This document shows positions 47,476-59,970 of a DNA stretch of 64,000 nucleotides, in pieces. The notes beneath the pieces are model-generated. The model did no database searches and was not told the origin of the DNA. It saw only the letters and a list, made by a program, of their open reading frames with translations. The DNA is from Trileptium ribeirensis (lineage: Eukaryota; Nematoda; Enoplea; Enoplida; Thoracostomopsidae), in contig JASANE010017527.1 in NCBI GenBank assembly GCA_030248225.1, forward strand, positions 1 to 64,000, written 5' to 3'. Position 1 is the stretch's first letter. Every line of letters starts with the position of its first letter. Position numbers and translations under genes: made by a program.

Positions 47476-49002
47476 TAGCATATCTGCTAATACATTTAAT
47501 GTTTGTTGTGCAGCGACAAGAATAACTACAGCATGTAATGGGAATAAGTATAGTAATTTCGATGTTTGCCTCTCCTATTTTATTGTCATTTTTATTGCCG
47601 TTCTGGTCACTGGTACTTTGGAGTAGCCGGCTTCAGTTAAAGAATTACCTTTCCCGAACCTCTGAACGTATTTCGCTAGGTAAACAAGCACAAACAGATA
47701 ACACTTTGGACGTTGTTTTAATATCTGTATCGGTGAAGTATAAACTGCCAATTTTTAGTATTATGCAGTGCCTTCTCCAAACTGACTTCGTGGTTGCGCA
47801 TTTTGCTTCTCCGTGGCAAATAACGAGTATCTCCAGGTTCATGTCTGCCGTCCCCCACCTAGCGGTCGGTACCGAACTTTGGTTCCCTCTTGTTCGTGGT
47901 CCATCGAAAAATTTTCATCTAATGGATAGGCCAGATAAACTTTATCGTAAACCAGTGGCAAGTTGCTGCTTGCTGCGTTATAGTTGTTTTAATATGGACG
48001 TACACTATTTGGATTTATATACAGTTCCTGGACAAAATTATCGCTGTTAGCACATAGCTCGCTCACATCAAAAGGCTGTTGATCAAACTAGATGCTTCGC
48101 ACGGACCGTTGGGCTGCTATAATTTTGGGGCCATATGTTCAACCCGATGTTTGTTACATTGTGATCTCGTCGTGTATAGTTCTGCTCGTTAATATTGTGA
48201 TCCTACATAGTCTCGACTTTGATATATAAATTCATCGTTTATCAATTCGCAACAATAGAATAAACGACATAACAAGGACTTTAATCAATTTTTCACGGTG
48301 CAGTGTTCATCCTATAATGATTTTATATTAGGCCTGTCATTTAATTGATTGGAACAAAAACAAAACCAAATTTAAAAATTCAGGCGCCGGCGGGAGTTGA
48401 ATACACATTTTCTGCACTGGTTGGAAGTGACAGCTCGCTAGACCATTCGGCCACTTAACAAACGTGTCCTGCTTTACACTCGGGTCATTTGAACTGTGGT
48501 GTGAATTTCCTCAAGACGTGTCAAGTTTTCCAAAATCTTGCAAATATTCTAATATTAATAATTAGAGCGCGTAGAAAGTAATTAACAGCAATAAACCAGA
48601 CCAACGTGGCAGGATTAAAATATGGAGAGTTAGCTACCCGAATTTCGCGGTTAGAGCCAGTAAAACCGCTACAAAACCACTACGCTTTTGCAAAGAAAAT
48701 TTGGATCACACTTTATATCCTATCCCATGCGTCTTTCTAGTTTGTTCAACCACCGAAAAAATCAACAGGATTGCTGCAGCAGTTGTTTAGTTTACTCAAA
48801 GGTTACGCAGCGGCAGACGAACAATAATGGTTGCTGTTACCTAGCGTAAACTCAATGGTAATAATGTGGGCTTCAAGTGAAAGTCTTGTTTGTCCGCTCA
48901 TCGCATTTAGTATTATTGTGCAATTTTTTTACTTCACACTAGTTTCATTTATTGTACTTCTAATAATATTTTACACAACAGTTTCGATAATTTATTTTTC
49001 AG
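47476..49002. other. Intron L-M, right part
   Basis: A 170-codon ORF at 47538-48050 starts with a hydrophobic segment but matches nothing I know and has no splice or homology support. A tRNA-like remnant lies at 48383-48456. Confidence 0.4.
48383..48456 (-). mobile_element. tRNA-like SINE head, decayed
   Basis: On the minus strand, GTGGCCGAATGGTCTAGC fits the A box of a Leu/Ser-type tRNA, and a degenerate B box (GTATTCAACTC) follows at about the expected distance, ending in GCCGGCGCC. There is no pairing acceptor stem, so it is not a functional tRNA. A GGCCTGTCATTTRATTGA block about 50 bp to the left recurs at 52388. Confidence 0.4.
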
Positions 49003-49145
49003 CAATTCGAAGCAACACTAAAGACGTGGACCGAGCGTCAACGCCTGGAGCAACGTTCGCCGGGATGTCTCCTTCAGATCTATACGCAGCAGGAAGCCGA
49101 AACAATCATATCAACGATTGAAACGTTTCACTTATTCATTAGTTG
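49003..49145 (+). CDS. Diacylglycerol kinase, exon M
   Basis: Acceptor TTATTTTTCAG, donor GTAAAG; 47 codons plus two bases. It encodes QFEATLKTWTERQRLEQRSP, matching the AFESTLKSWEDKQ segment that ends the accessory domain, then a helix EAETIISTIETFHLFIS. The split Trp codon is completed by exon N. Confidence 0.93.
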
Positions 49146-49739
49146 GTAAAGGAGTTAATAATATTGTTAAAACTTGACATTTTTAAGGCTGTCCCAAATT
49201 TGAATCGGAACTGGTTTGCCATCTTTATAAATTTTTGGTTGTTTGGGTAATTATTGTTGGAGTTCTTTGAAAAATCACATGAGTTCCTCAACAAGTGTTG
49301 GTTTCCGATTAAAAATTATATTATGTATTTCTTGTATGTTTTAATAGATTTTTGTCTGAGGGTTTTCATATTTTGCAATATTTTTTAAAGTTGCCCCATG
49401 ATATGGTCGCCGTATGGGTATTTTTTCAGGTACAAATATACTACCTACCATAAGATGTATATTTTTGCAAAATTTGTGCAAAAATGATTATGAAGCTTGT
49501 TATTGTTTATTATCATGATATAAGTTTATTTACAGCTGTAGCAATTATGTTTTTGAACGTATATTGTTCCTAGCGAACGGTGTAGGATTTCGCTGTCGCA
49601 TTTCCGTAACATTTTATATTCTTTTTTAAAGTTTGCAATTTACGTTATTTGCTTCAAATAGAACGCTGGCTGAGGTAACATTGCCGTTGTGATCTGCTGA
49701 GATCAGCCTGACGAGGCCAGTGTTCTTCTTGGTTAAATA

Positions 49740-49901
49740 CAGTTACAGCCAGAATTAGGTGCTCAAAAATTTCATTTAAACGAAAATCCATCGCTTGCGT
49801 TTAATTTAATAAATTTCGTTTAAGTGAAGATCGATCGATTGCACTATAGTTCGATTTTGTCTGCGTTCGATCTTGTTTGCACTTAGTACTAATTGTGTCT
49901 G
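49740..49901. mobile_element. Miniature transposon, family P, short copy
   Basis: CAGTTACAGCCAGAATTAGG at the left, ACTAATTGTGTCTG at the right, TA on both sides. 162 bp, an internal deletion relative to 43866-44137. Confidence 0.8.
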
Positions 49902-50075
49902 TATATTATTACAATTCGACATTATTTTGTGGCAGACATCCAGATTCGTTCATTTTGAATATAGAAACACAGTTAAAAGTTAATTAAAGGCTACGTGGTT
50001 GATATCAGTATTGTAGATAACGTTACTTATCGGTGTTTAGTACTTTACATGTTATCTATTTGTTATCTAAACGTA

Positions 50076-50150
50076 CAGTACTAGCCATTAAAGACTGCTG
50101 CTCGCTTTGATGATCGCTCGCTCGATAGATGACATTTTTTAGCATATAGC
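50076..50150. mobile_element. Family M end next to an acceptor
   Basis: CAGTACTAGCCATTAAAGACTG after TA, then ATCGCTCGCTCGATAGATGACATTTTTTAGCA. The right end is degraded and runs into the polypyrimidine tract of exon N. Confidence 0.5.
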
Positions 50151-50164
50151 ATTTTTTATTTTAG

Positions 50165-50279
50165 GGTTAAACGTGGATGTACCGAGTGTTGTTCACTTGA
50201 TAAATGCCTCGGAGACTCGATGGACCAAGCGATATCACTTCTACATCGTCTTTATCCGACACGAAAGTTATCGGAACTG
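50165..50279 (+). CDS. Diacylglycerol kinase, exon N
   Basis: Acceptor TTTTATTTTAG, donor GTTAGC; one base and 38 codons. It encodes CSLDKCLGDSMDQAISLLHR and LYPTRKLSEL, similar to the helical region after the accessory domain in fly DGK eta (ASEALESIHPQGKLLEG). Phase joins exon M (Trp codon) and exon O. The other frames contain stops or fail the phase. Confidence 0.9.
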
Positions 50280-50481
50280 GTTAGCGTTTTAGTGGGATAC
50301 TGTTTTTATAGTTTTGTTTTAGAAATGAATCAAAATTTAAAACTCCTGGTGTGTTGAATGTCTGTCAAAATTTTTCTACATTTGAGTTGCTTTTAGTTCT
50401 TCTGCGAAAGATACGTTTTCACACTTACGTTTTTCCAGAATCGTACATGAACGTTAACTTACATTATATTTTCGACCTTGG

Positions 50482-51678
50482 CGCAAAAACAGTTGCCGCA
50501 TGTAACGGCTGCTAGGAAATTCTTAGACGGATGTGAATCTGCAGAGGTTATAGACAGCACTAAGATGTTCATTTTATAATATGTGATATGAGTCGTGCTA
50601 GTGTTAAATACCTGCGCAAAAACACTTGCCGCATGTAACGGCTGCTAGGAAATTCTTAGACGGATGTGAATCTGCAGAGGTTATGGACAGCACTAAGATG
50701 TTCATTTTATAATATGTGATATGAGTCGTGCTAGTGTTAAATACCTGCGCAAAAACACTTGCCGCATGTAACGGCTGCTAGGAAATTCTTAGACGGATGT
50801 GAATCTGCAGAGGTTATAGACAGCACTACGATGTTCATTTTATAATATGTGATATGAGTCGTGCTAGTGTTAAATACCTGCGCAAAAACACTTGCCGCAT
50901 GTAACGGCTGCTAGGAAATTCTTAGACGGATGTGAATCTGCAGAGGTTATAGACAGCACTAAGATGTTCATTTTATAATATGTGATATGAGTCGTGCTAG
51001 TGTTAAATACCTGCGCAAAAACACTTGCCGCATGTAACGGCTGCTAGGAAATTCTTAGACGGATGTGAATCTGCAGAGGTTATAGACAGCACTAAGATGT
51101 TCATTTTATAATATGTGATATGAGTCGTGCTAGTGTTAAATACCTGCGCAAAAACACTTGCAGCATGTAACGGCTGCTAGGAAATTCTTAGACGGATGTG
51201 AATCTGCAGAGGTTATAGACAGCACTACGATGTTCATTTTATAATATGTGATATGAGTCGTGCTAGTGTTAAATACCTGCGCAAAAACACTTGCCGCATG
51301 TAACGGCTGCTAGGAAATTCTTAGACGGATGTGAATCTGCAGAGGTTATAGACAGCACTAAGATGTTCATTTTATAATATGTGATATGAGTCGTGCTAGT
51401 GTTAAATACCTGCGCAAAAACACTTGCCGCATGTAACGGCTGCTAGGAAATTCTTAGACGGATGTGAATCTGCAGAGGTTATAGACAGCACTAAGATGTT
51501 CATTTTATAATATGTGATATGAGTCGTGCTAGTGTTAAATACCTGCGCAAAAACACTTGCCGCATGTAACGGCTGCTAGGAAATTCTTAGACGGATGTGA
51601 ATCTGCAGAGGTTATAGACAGCACTAAGATGTTCATTTTATAATATGTGATATGAGTCGTGCTAGTGTTAAATACCTG
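50482..51678 (+). repeat. Nine 133-bp tandem units
   Basis: 1197 bp, exactly 9 x 133. Blocks CGCAAAAACACTTGCCGCAT, GGCTGCTAGGAAATTC and GTGAATCTGCAGAGGTTAT recur with only a few point changes (CACTAAG/CACTACG, ATAGAC/ATGGAC, GCCGCA/GCAGCA). No ORF crosses the array. Confidence 0.97.
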
Positions 51679-52232
51679 CGAAAGCTGAGCAACGAAAAAA
51701 GCTAGACTCGCCGTTTGAATACTGTGAGGTTTTATTAAAACTGTTAATAAATCTGGGACTGTGTAACAGGTGTACTTTAACCTACACACAACACGCCTTC
51801 TAATTATGTCTTCGGCGGAAATACTGACCGACCACAGTAATAATTTTTAAGGATAATACCGACTACTTTTAACTGGTTCATCGTATTATATTTCGCGCCT
51901 TCTGAAATGACAAGCATAATATCCAGATAAAGGATGGAGGGGGCGGTGGAACTTGAGCTCCCGTATAGCTTTGCAATCACGGATTAGAAAATAAAAAGGA
52001 AAAATGTTAGAAAAATTTGTTTCTCAAGGATGTGTCGAGGTCAAAGTTTCCCTCCAGCCTAAACCACGACGCAAAAATATCTCAAGATCATAAGAAAGCT
52101 TTAAAATTTTGTTACTGTAACATTTTATCATTTGGCCCTAACTTGAGTAATACATTGGCTTTATTTGTGGGGTCAGCACGGAAATTTGATGTTGATTGGT
52201 GGGGCTAATTTGCTATTTTATTTTCGTTTTAG
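51679..52232. other. Intron N-O, right part
   Basis: No gene. A GGAACTTGAGCTCCCG stretch at 51949 resembles a tRNA T-arm but no A box is evident. Confidence 0.5.
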
Positions 52233-52331
52233 TCTCACTTAACGTCGTACCTGCTTGATTTGTTGAACGTTGCTAAGCTTATATTCGCAAATGTATTGTC
52301 GTTTATGGAAGATAAGTCACGACGCACAACG
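52233..52331 (+). CDS. Diacylglycerol kinase, exon O
   Basis: Acceptor TTCGTTTTAG, donor GTGAGT; 33 codons, phase 0 to 0. Encodes SHLTSYLLDLLNVAKLIFAN and FMEDKSRRTT, an amphipathic helical segment that fits the region after exon N in position and style. Weaker sequence similarity than exons H-M. Confidence 0.8.
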
Positions 52332-54091
52332 GTGAGTCCGAGATTTTCTGCACAGCTATGATTTTAAATTTTGATAAAGCTACATGCCTGGCCTGTCATT
52401 TGATTGAGGCGGAGAGGGATTTCACTTTTGAAAACCACAGCACGTTTGTTAAATTTTCCTGAAGTTCGCCAAGCCTCTACGTACCCGAAACCCTCCATGT
52501 TACACTAAATTTAAGACCTAATTAATAAGCTTACATTCATGTTTTGTTAAATATATTTGAAAATATTTACTACTGTTCCAAATGCTGAAACACTGTATTA
52601 TAGCTTAAAATATTTAGAGGACGGGCAAAAATACCTCGAATGTTTACAGAAAAAATTTTCCAGGAAAATTACCGTCCAACCCTCAAAGTTTCTGCAAACA
52701 TTTCGGAAGAGTGCACACTGCAGTCAGGGTAGCGTCCGTTAGCTGAAGCTCAAGCATTTTCATTTCTCGGCTAATAATGTATAAGGATTTTAGTATATAA
52801 TAAAATATTTACGTAATAAAAGTATGTGGTTTTTGCTATATGCATAATTCTCGTAGCGGTGTGTAAACAAGTTTCATTTTTTATCAGTAGTTGTGTAGTA
52901 AAGTTGAGACGGTGGTAAAGAACGATTTGGTGTATGGGGTTAAATAACAATTCGGAAAATATGTTGGCTGTAGTATTTGAAGTCTGCAATGGGTGCACAT
53001 AAATTAGTAATCGAAACCGATATTAGCCGGAACCGAAACCGGAACTTCGATTTTTTGCCGGAACCTGGTCTTATCAATAATGTAAAATTAAAAGAAGTAT
53101 TAATGAGTTTCTTGCTTTATTTTTTGGGGGGTGGTGAAATGTGGTCACATATGGTTATTTTACCAACTAAACACGATGATTTTGTTGTATAGTAAGTTGG
53201 GTGGTTTTCTACCCTTGTGAAGTGTTGCATGGAGCTATAAATGCTAAATTATGGCAACAAAATATTGTGAAATTTCGGCATTTTTCAATAATTAGTTGTC
53301 TCATGGCTAGATGGGGTTATATATTTCCCCTACAAGTTGGATAGCTGGATACCAGTAATGCAACTGTTCTTACGTCGAAATCAGCCAATAAACCAAGCAC
53401 TAGGGTCCTATAAAGTAAAAATTGTTTTCTTCATGATCAGAGGAAAAATCCTCATAGAAGTAAGTGCAAATTTTTCAACATGCACCACCAAAAAACACAC
53501 GAGCTGTTTTCAGTACTTATCAGCTCATAAGGTTAGGCTTTGCCAGTTGCAAAAATCCGCGATCAAAAGGCGTGTAGCACTGTCACTTGTATCGTGGATT
53601 AACCGAAAAAGACAATTTGGCAGCTGTCACAAAACTTGGCAGTTTCTTGACACCACTTATGCCTCGACTTAGCAAGTAGGACTCAGTTTTCCATGCTTGA
53701 CACAAGAAGCCAATAATTTGTGCTGAAAATTACAGCCACTTATCTCCTAATGTAGTGCGGGTGTATTGTCTTGCTGTGCCTTTATAAAGAAATTAGGAAA
53801 CTCAGATTTGAACCTCTAGATAAGGAACAAGCACAGACTAGCCACGGTTGCCTGTAGAGTTTGGCAAAAATTAGGATCGTTATACTAAACACCAAGAAAA
53901 ATTTTTTCTTTGCTTTTGTTTTAGCCAGGTGTCTTGCCTGTCGTGAGATCTCAATGCCTGGTTTTCATGTAGATAAAAATTTGGTCGAGTCAGGAGGGAC
54001 TAACAATTGTTGCAGTAACAATTATTGTTGATGAATTATTTTTGAACCATTTTGCACTCACCGTTGGTTATAGAATTTGCTAATTTTTCAG
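52332..54091. other. Intron O-P
   Basis: 1.8 kb, AT-rich, with a GGCCTGTCATTTGATTGA scrap at 52388. A 111-codon ORF at 53337 lacks support. Confidence 0.6.
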
Positions 54092-54223
54092 GATCTAAGC
54101 GAAGAAGTTCGTATGGGGATTGAAAGTACTGTTGGAGTGTTTGAAGGCGAACTAATGGCGTTTAATAAAGTGGTGATGTTGAGCTATTCGTCGTCGCTTA
54201 GTCTGGACCAGATTCAAGTTGCG
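54092..54223 (+). CDS. Diacylglycerol kinase, exon P
   Basis: Acceptor CTAATTTTTCAG, donor GTAAGT; 44 codons, phase 0 to 0. Encodes DLSEEVRMGIESTVGVFEGE and a Ser-rich end. The start resembles [20 protein letters not shown] of fly DGK eta at the same position. Confidence 0.83.
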
Positions 54224-54751
54224 GTAAGTACGTTTTTCGCATGTTAAATTGCCACAGTCCGGGCAACAACTCTGGCTGCTGTTGGAAAACCATTTTGCGC
54301 TTTGAGATGGTTTAAGAATACTTTAAACCGGGGTGATTAAAGGATTTAAACAACAGTAGATCATCTAAAATTAGAAAGATATAAAATACAATAAATATCT
54401 TCAGGGAAAAGACTTGAAAAACGCGATATTGTAATGGTTATTAAGAAGATTGAGCGAAACCCCGTCGAACTAATGCGTTTTCAGCGTAAAAAATACATCG
54501 AATGCAACTGATGCAATAAATTGGATTAAACTAAAATAGCATAAATGATTCATGTAAGATTATTGTGTTTAATAAATAAAGCCTTTCTAGTACTTATCGC
54601 TGGCTTTGCCGCAAGGTCAAAATTTATGCAGGAGCGACGGGGACTCTCAGTTTACGAACCAGGTGGAGCCTCGGTTTGAAGGGCGATGGCTGAATTGTTG
54701 GTAGCGATAGAAGGGCATCCAAATTAATGCGAGCTGTTTTGCTGAATCATG
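54224..54751. other. Intron P-Q before copy 2
   Basis: Short AT-rich stretch, no repeat recognised; ends with CATG, the left target duplication of copy 2. Confidence 0.6.
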
Positions 54752-54788
54752 TGTAACAGATCCTTACGGATCGTTACGAGGTGGATAA

Positions 54789-55065
54789 TCCTGACCACAG
54801 CCTAATGGTAAACTTTTATCGAAACCTCATAATCTTGACCACACGATAATGGTCAACTTTTACGATAATTATGACCACACCCCAATGGTCAACATTTACG
54901 AAAATCCTGACCACACCCCAATGGTCAACAATTCTTCGAACAAAAATAAATCTGACCACAGCGCAATGGTCAACATTTTTTCGACCACCAATAATTATGT
55001 CCACAGTGTAATGGACAACATTTTTCCGAAGACCAAAAATCCCGTCCACAGTGTAATGGACAACA
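54789..55065 (+). repeat. Hairpin array, copy 2
   Basis: Seven units. Four have TGACCA/TGGTCA stems and two have GTCCA/TGGAC stems, a compensatory swap; the first has one mismatch. Cleaner pairing than in copy 1. Confidence 0.85.
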
Positions 55066-55965
55066 TTTTTTCCGAATACCAAAAATACTTTTCCGAATTC
55101 TGTCACTAGTTTTCCCCCAACCTGGAACACCCGACGGGACTAGCCCAAAAGGGGTACCGAACCCACCCTTGCCTTACAATACGTACATTTATGTAAGCAG
55201 AACCAGTCGCCTCATTGCGCAAGAGTATATATTGAGTTTCTCTATATATACCCGTCGACCATGAAGCCCTGTTGTCACCTCATATATAGATCGCCTAACT
55301 GGCACAAACCCTGAACCACGGTATATACGTAAACCAGTACTTGAAACAACTCGCAAAATCAATATAGCTACATAGCTCCATAAGTACAACAAATCAAAAA
55401 TTATCAGGTATATTTATTGATAATTGAAACAGAACTGAAATCAAGGCAAATACGTACGTAATCGAACAAATTCAATAGCATGTTATATATCTGTATAAAG
55501 GTAAATCGAGTAACTAGGCCAAAATAGTCCCGCTACGTAACCGACTCGCACTTTCTGGTATTTCGGCCTGCACCGCCGACATTGTTTTGATTGAAATGGG
55601 TATCGTCATTGCTATTTTAGGGATGGATAATCGTTGAGAAATTGTAACCGTATATGCAGATGTCTATATCCATCTATATACATATTGATTGTAGTGCCCC
55701 GATGGCACGCCGTGGTAATATATATTGGCCTTTGCATGATTTTTCTACCGTATTACCGGCCATAAAGGCATCATTGATATATGTACTTGAATTGCGTACC
55801 ATTGTTATCATTCTCGTTATACCTTTGATGGCCATAAAGGCACGTTTTGACATAAATTACCATAATTGCATCACATGATTGTGTACCGTGGAATTGATGT
55901 TATTGCTCATACATGTTTTAGGTACACGAACCAGCTGATTGATCGGGATAGCATTTGTTAACCAT

Positions 55966-56003
55966 TTACATATATATATATATGTGGTTGTTGTATATAT
56001 ATA
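55966..56003 (+). repeat. TA microsatellite pair
   Basis: Two runs of alternating TA separated by TGTGGTTGTTG. Specific to copy 2. Confidence 0.8.
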
Positions 56004-56481
56004 TTCATACCGTTTACCGTTATTATATGAGGCCATAAAAGCGCCGCCCTATTGTTACCATTTCACACTGTTCTATGATTGGGCCGTATTGTATCTGTAC
56101 TATTGTATTGGATGGATCAGGCCATAAAAGCGCCTGGATTTGACTTTGATTTTATGTATCTTGTTTGTCATATTTGGTTGTATTTTTGTAATTTTCAGGT
56201 TGGAAGTACGACTGCTTGAGTGTAACATATTTGAGATAACTTTAGGAGGAATTGTAGGGATTTCTCATGCGTGTAAATTGATATTTTATAGGTATGGACC
56301 GAGCGTATGGCGAGCCCTTGCCACACGCGATTTCGCAGGAATTTTAGGACGGTACGACTCTCCCTCGTTGAACCCAGAATAAGCATAACGTAGGAATTGC
56401 CCTACCCCGAATGGTAGGACCTCGAAACGAGTCACAAATTTTCATAGGAAATAGTGGCCGTGACGGACACCCGTCACGACC

Positions 56482-56661
56482 GTCCTCACGAGTGAGGACC
56501 ACAAAAAAGTATGGCTACTCGGTCGAAAGCAAACAGCAATTGAGAAAGTTATCTGAAAATTATAAGAGGAAATCGAAAATATAAAATTTAGCAGTGCTCG
56601 CTACACTGGTACTTTGTTAGGTTTTACGAAATATTATTTACCAGCGTTCATTCGCGCTGGT
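56482..56661 (+). other. Hairpin cluster, copy 2
   Basis: GTCCTCA/TGAGGAC (56482-56499), GCAGTG/CACTGGT with one mismatch (56590-56610) and ACCAGCG/CGCTGGT (56640-56661). Loops have drifted while stems are mostly kept. Confidence 0.65.
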
Positions 56662-58320
56662 TGAGATAAGAAATAAAAGTTAGAAATTTAGGAAAATTTG
56701 TTACCGAAAATATCGGCTCCGGTCCATAACTCCGGAACCGTTGGGAATTCCGAAATTTCGCGCTTAACATCTATTATAGATAATTTTACGGTCTTTCGAA
56801 TGAGACCGGTTTCGTGGAAATCCGACCCGGATCCACGGACTTATGCACGAATATGTAGGTACGAAAATTGATAAAACACACTTAATTCCATAACTTAACG
56901 AAAGTTGGTCGTAAAAGTATATACGTGGTATCGCTGGGATCCCCAGACCCGAGGCTATAATTTGAGCCCCGACGGGTCTCGCTACGCCCACTTTTGGGTA
57001 CCCCACATGGAGATTTCAAAGTAACGCCCCGACGGGCGTGTCACCCCTCACTGGACTCCCCGTATCGAGACCAACCCAAATATATACAAAACTCCCCAGA
57101 AAAGTGTACCCCGAACCCAGGAGAACCGTTTAAAACACCCTCGTTTTTGAAAATTTGGCATGGACCCTCCCCCAAGAGCTCATTTTCCCCCCTGTAGACC
57201 GAATACGGTACTGTTACATATTAAATTGCTCGGACGGACCTACTGAGTCCGAATCCGAGACTCCCCGAGTTCTTCGGCCATCTGTAAGGGCTCCCTCCTT
57301 TCGCCTCTTTTCCTTCGTTTCTTTTCTCCTTTTGTTTACACAAGCCGCGTCCTTTTATGAATTCTGATTCCCAAGCAGTTGAGCATATACAGGTAGCTGC
57401 TTTTCGTATTGAGGGCAGTTAAGTTTTGAGTCGACGATTAAATTTATATAAAAGTGGCTTTCAAGCCACTGTGTCGGTACTATACAACAGCCACATTAAG
57501 GCACTTTCTTAAGTAAACAACGCTGCTTGCGGACTATTTCATTTATATATATAAAATTTATAAGTAACGTACATAAAGTGGACATGTCGAAGTTTCTTAT
57601 CATCCGCTGATGCCGATTAAGCACATATTAAGCTAATATTAATATAAATTCCATAGTTTTAAATTTGAAGCGCTACCAGCCCCGTGCACGCTAGACCATC
57701 AGTAAAGTAGGCCGGTCGGTACTGAATCCGTATGTTGTTAAGCAAAATATAAATTTACTCTGCATTTATATAAATTTTATAGGAGAGAGATGTTAGCTGG
57801 ACTCCGTTATCAGTAGCATCGGGACATTGCTTGTATGCTTTTTGCTGAAACACTCTGATGCCAAGCTAATATTAACGGTCTATGGAACTTGCTAGGATGC
57901 TCTGTTTGTAGTCTTGCTTTGGACTAATGCCGATTGCTATAACGACATTATAACGTTTATTTAAGTTTTAATTTGGAAATTGATGAAAGCTTCGTGTAAG
58001 TTCTATAGCTTATAGTGGGTTTATAATAGAGGTTGCAGGGAGTTTATTGAAGTTTATATTAAGCTTTAAGGTCGTAAATCAATTGGATTGCGTATAAATT
58101 TTACAGAAAATTTGTAGAAATATGATCGGAATTCGTTCCGATAAGAGTATTTATTTAATTAAGTAAGATTTCGTATAAAATCGGTCCGAAATTTATCGAA
58201 AATTGGACCGATAAGACTGTTTGTTTTAATTAAGCAAGATTGAATCAGAAAATGGACGAATGCTGAATAAGCACTCCAACCGTCCAAATAATTTAAAATT
58301 TCTGATTTTTAAAAGTTGGT

Positions 58321-58387
58321 AATAAAAGCAGAGACGCGTAAACAAGTCAGCGTTCAGTATGACTTCGGCAGCGCAGAGTTCGGTCGT
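58321..58387 (+). promoter_or_regulatory. Core promoter of the large element, copy 2
   Basis: AATAAAAG at 58321 (weakened TATA box), TCAGT at 58354-58358, GGTCGT at 58382-58387. Spacing from initiator A to GGTCGT is identical to copy 1. GTAAGT donor at 58526. Confidence 0.65.
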
Positions 58388-59034
58388 TTTGCAGACCGGC
58401 TCTGGCGCTTATTTTTCGTCAATATGTATTCGTCTTTCGAGTTTCTTATTGGTTTTTGTTTGCGTTATTGGTCATGCGAGTGTACGTGGATGGGCGATGG
58501 ATGCTGAAACGAAGGACCGGACTCCGTAAGTGTGGACAGGGAAGGATGCCCTGAGAACTTAGTAGAACTAACGTCGGTTAGGTTAAATTCGTCCGTAGAA
58601 GTGACTATGTTGTAGTGGAATAGTGTGCCGATTAGAATCAGATCCTGGTGGACTCCCTGTCCATACTTTGCTTTACATGATAGCCTTGCCCGTCCTAGCT
58701 TATCCCGTAGACACATGGCCGTAGCCAGCCACGCTCACAAGTCATTTAGTTAGCCGGAGTCCTACTGAACCTCCCTCGGTCATTGAGTTAGGATACAAAC
58801 GAGCGCGACACTCGCGCCGAGAATTTTACATGATTCCCTGAGTCGAGTTAGGAGTTAGAAAAAAGTTTTCCTGAGCTGACCGAGGTTAAACAAACATTTT
58901 ACATGAACGCATTGTGGTTAAACAAGACGTATCGATTAGTACTCCGAATCATCCACGGTCATACGCATAGGCACACGATTTATTTAGGATTTATCAAAGT
59001 GGGTTTTCTGGATTTCAAGCGTTTCACGATTTCT

Positions 59035-59054
59035 CTGGACGAGAGCCCGTCCAG
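59035..59054 (+). other. Covarying hairpin, copy 2
   Basis: CTGGACG/CGTCCAG with loop AGAGCC; partner of 6729-6748, with a G-C pair replacing A-T. Confidence 0.7.
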
Positions 59055-59264
59055 TTATTTTGTTTCTATGTTCTTAGGAGTTAACCGGTATTTGTGGAGC
59101 GATTTATGGAAGGAACCTATTCCAATGTTATCAACAAGACAATGGCGTCCGAGGCAGCGTCCGCCTGCCAAAATTTTTTTATTGAAATTCAACCAGATGC
59201 ACTGATATAACGACCAGACAGTGAGCGAGACGGCTCACTTAAGTAGGAAAGTCGATTCCTCCAG

Positions 59265-59970
59265 CGATCGGTTTCAGTGAGTAGGTTAAAATTCTATCCG
59301 GATCCCGAGGAGGATCCGAGGGTTTTTTATAGGTAAACCTCTCAAACCTTGCGTCGGAAAATACAAACCGGACGACCCTAAAAGGCTTGCGTACCCACCA
59401 GAATGTGAAAATTTGAGTATCTTAGGACTTACTCCAGGAATTTAGTTGAAACTTTGGCAGTTTCTTTGTAAGACTACCTACTAACGAATAGGATTCTAAA
59501 ACATGTCGGTTTCGAGTCGGAAACCGAAACCCGACGGCCTTGAAGTGGCCTAACCCCACTAAAAATGTGAAATTAAGATTAAAAGTAAAATATTTTAAGA
59601 ACCTCTCCAGGAATTTCGCTGAAACTTTCGCTGTTTCTTCGTAGGGATGTCCGCAATTGGACACCGCTCTGAAACCCAACATTATCGGATTGGAATAACA
59701 AACCCGATGGCCTGGAAATGGCCTGACCCTGTCAAAAATATGGATACATGGTTAAAATCCAAATATTTCCGAATTCCCTCCAGGAATCTTAGTGAAATTC
59801 TCGCAGTTTCTTCGTAAGCACGTTTGCTTTCAGATATTATCATAAAATTCAACTTTGTCTCGTCGGAATCACAAACCCGACGGCCCGCAAGTGATCTGTC
59901 CCTGCCTGAACTTTACACATTAATAACTTGATATCCGTTCCAGGAATTTTAACGATTTTTCTTGTAGATA
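59265..59970 (+). repeat. Four degenerate ~170-bp units, copy 2
   Basis: CCAGGAATTT-type blocks near 59439, 59608, 59778 and 59938, each followed in three units by a GTTTCTTCGTA-like block and GGCC hairpins. Confidence 0.75.

Larger units (their letters stand above)
49146..50164. other. Intron M-N
   Basis: Holds a family P element and a truncated family M end at 50076. No gene. Confidence 0.6.

Noticed and set aside
47538..48050. 170-codon ORF with hydrophobic start
   Set aside because: No recognised similarity, no splice context, texture like nearby dispersed repeats; reported only as intron content.
48383..48456. Possible functional tRNA gene on the minus strand
   Set aside because: A box present but no acceptor stem pairing and a degenerate B box; kept only as a SINE-like remnant.
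53337..53672. 111-codon ORF in intron O-P
   Set aside because: No homology; composition typical of chance frame in AT-rich intron.
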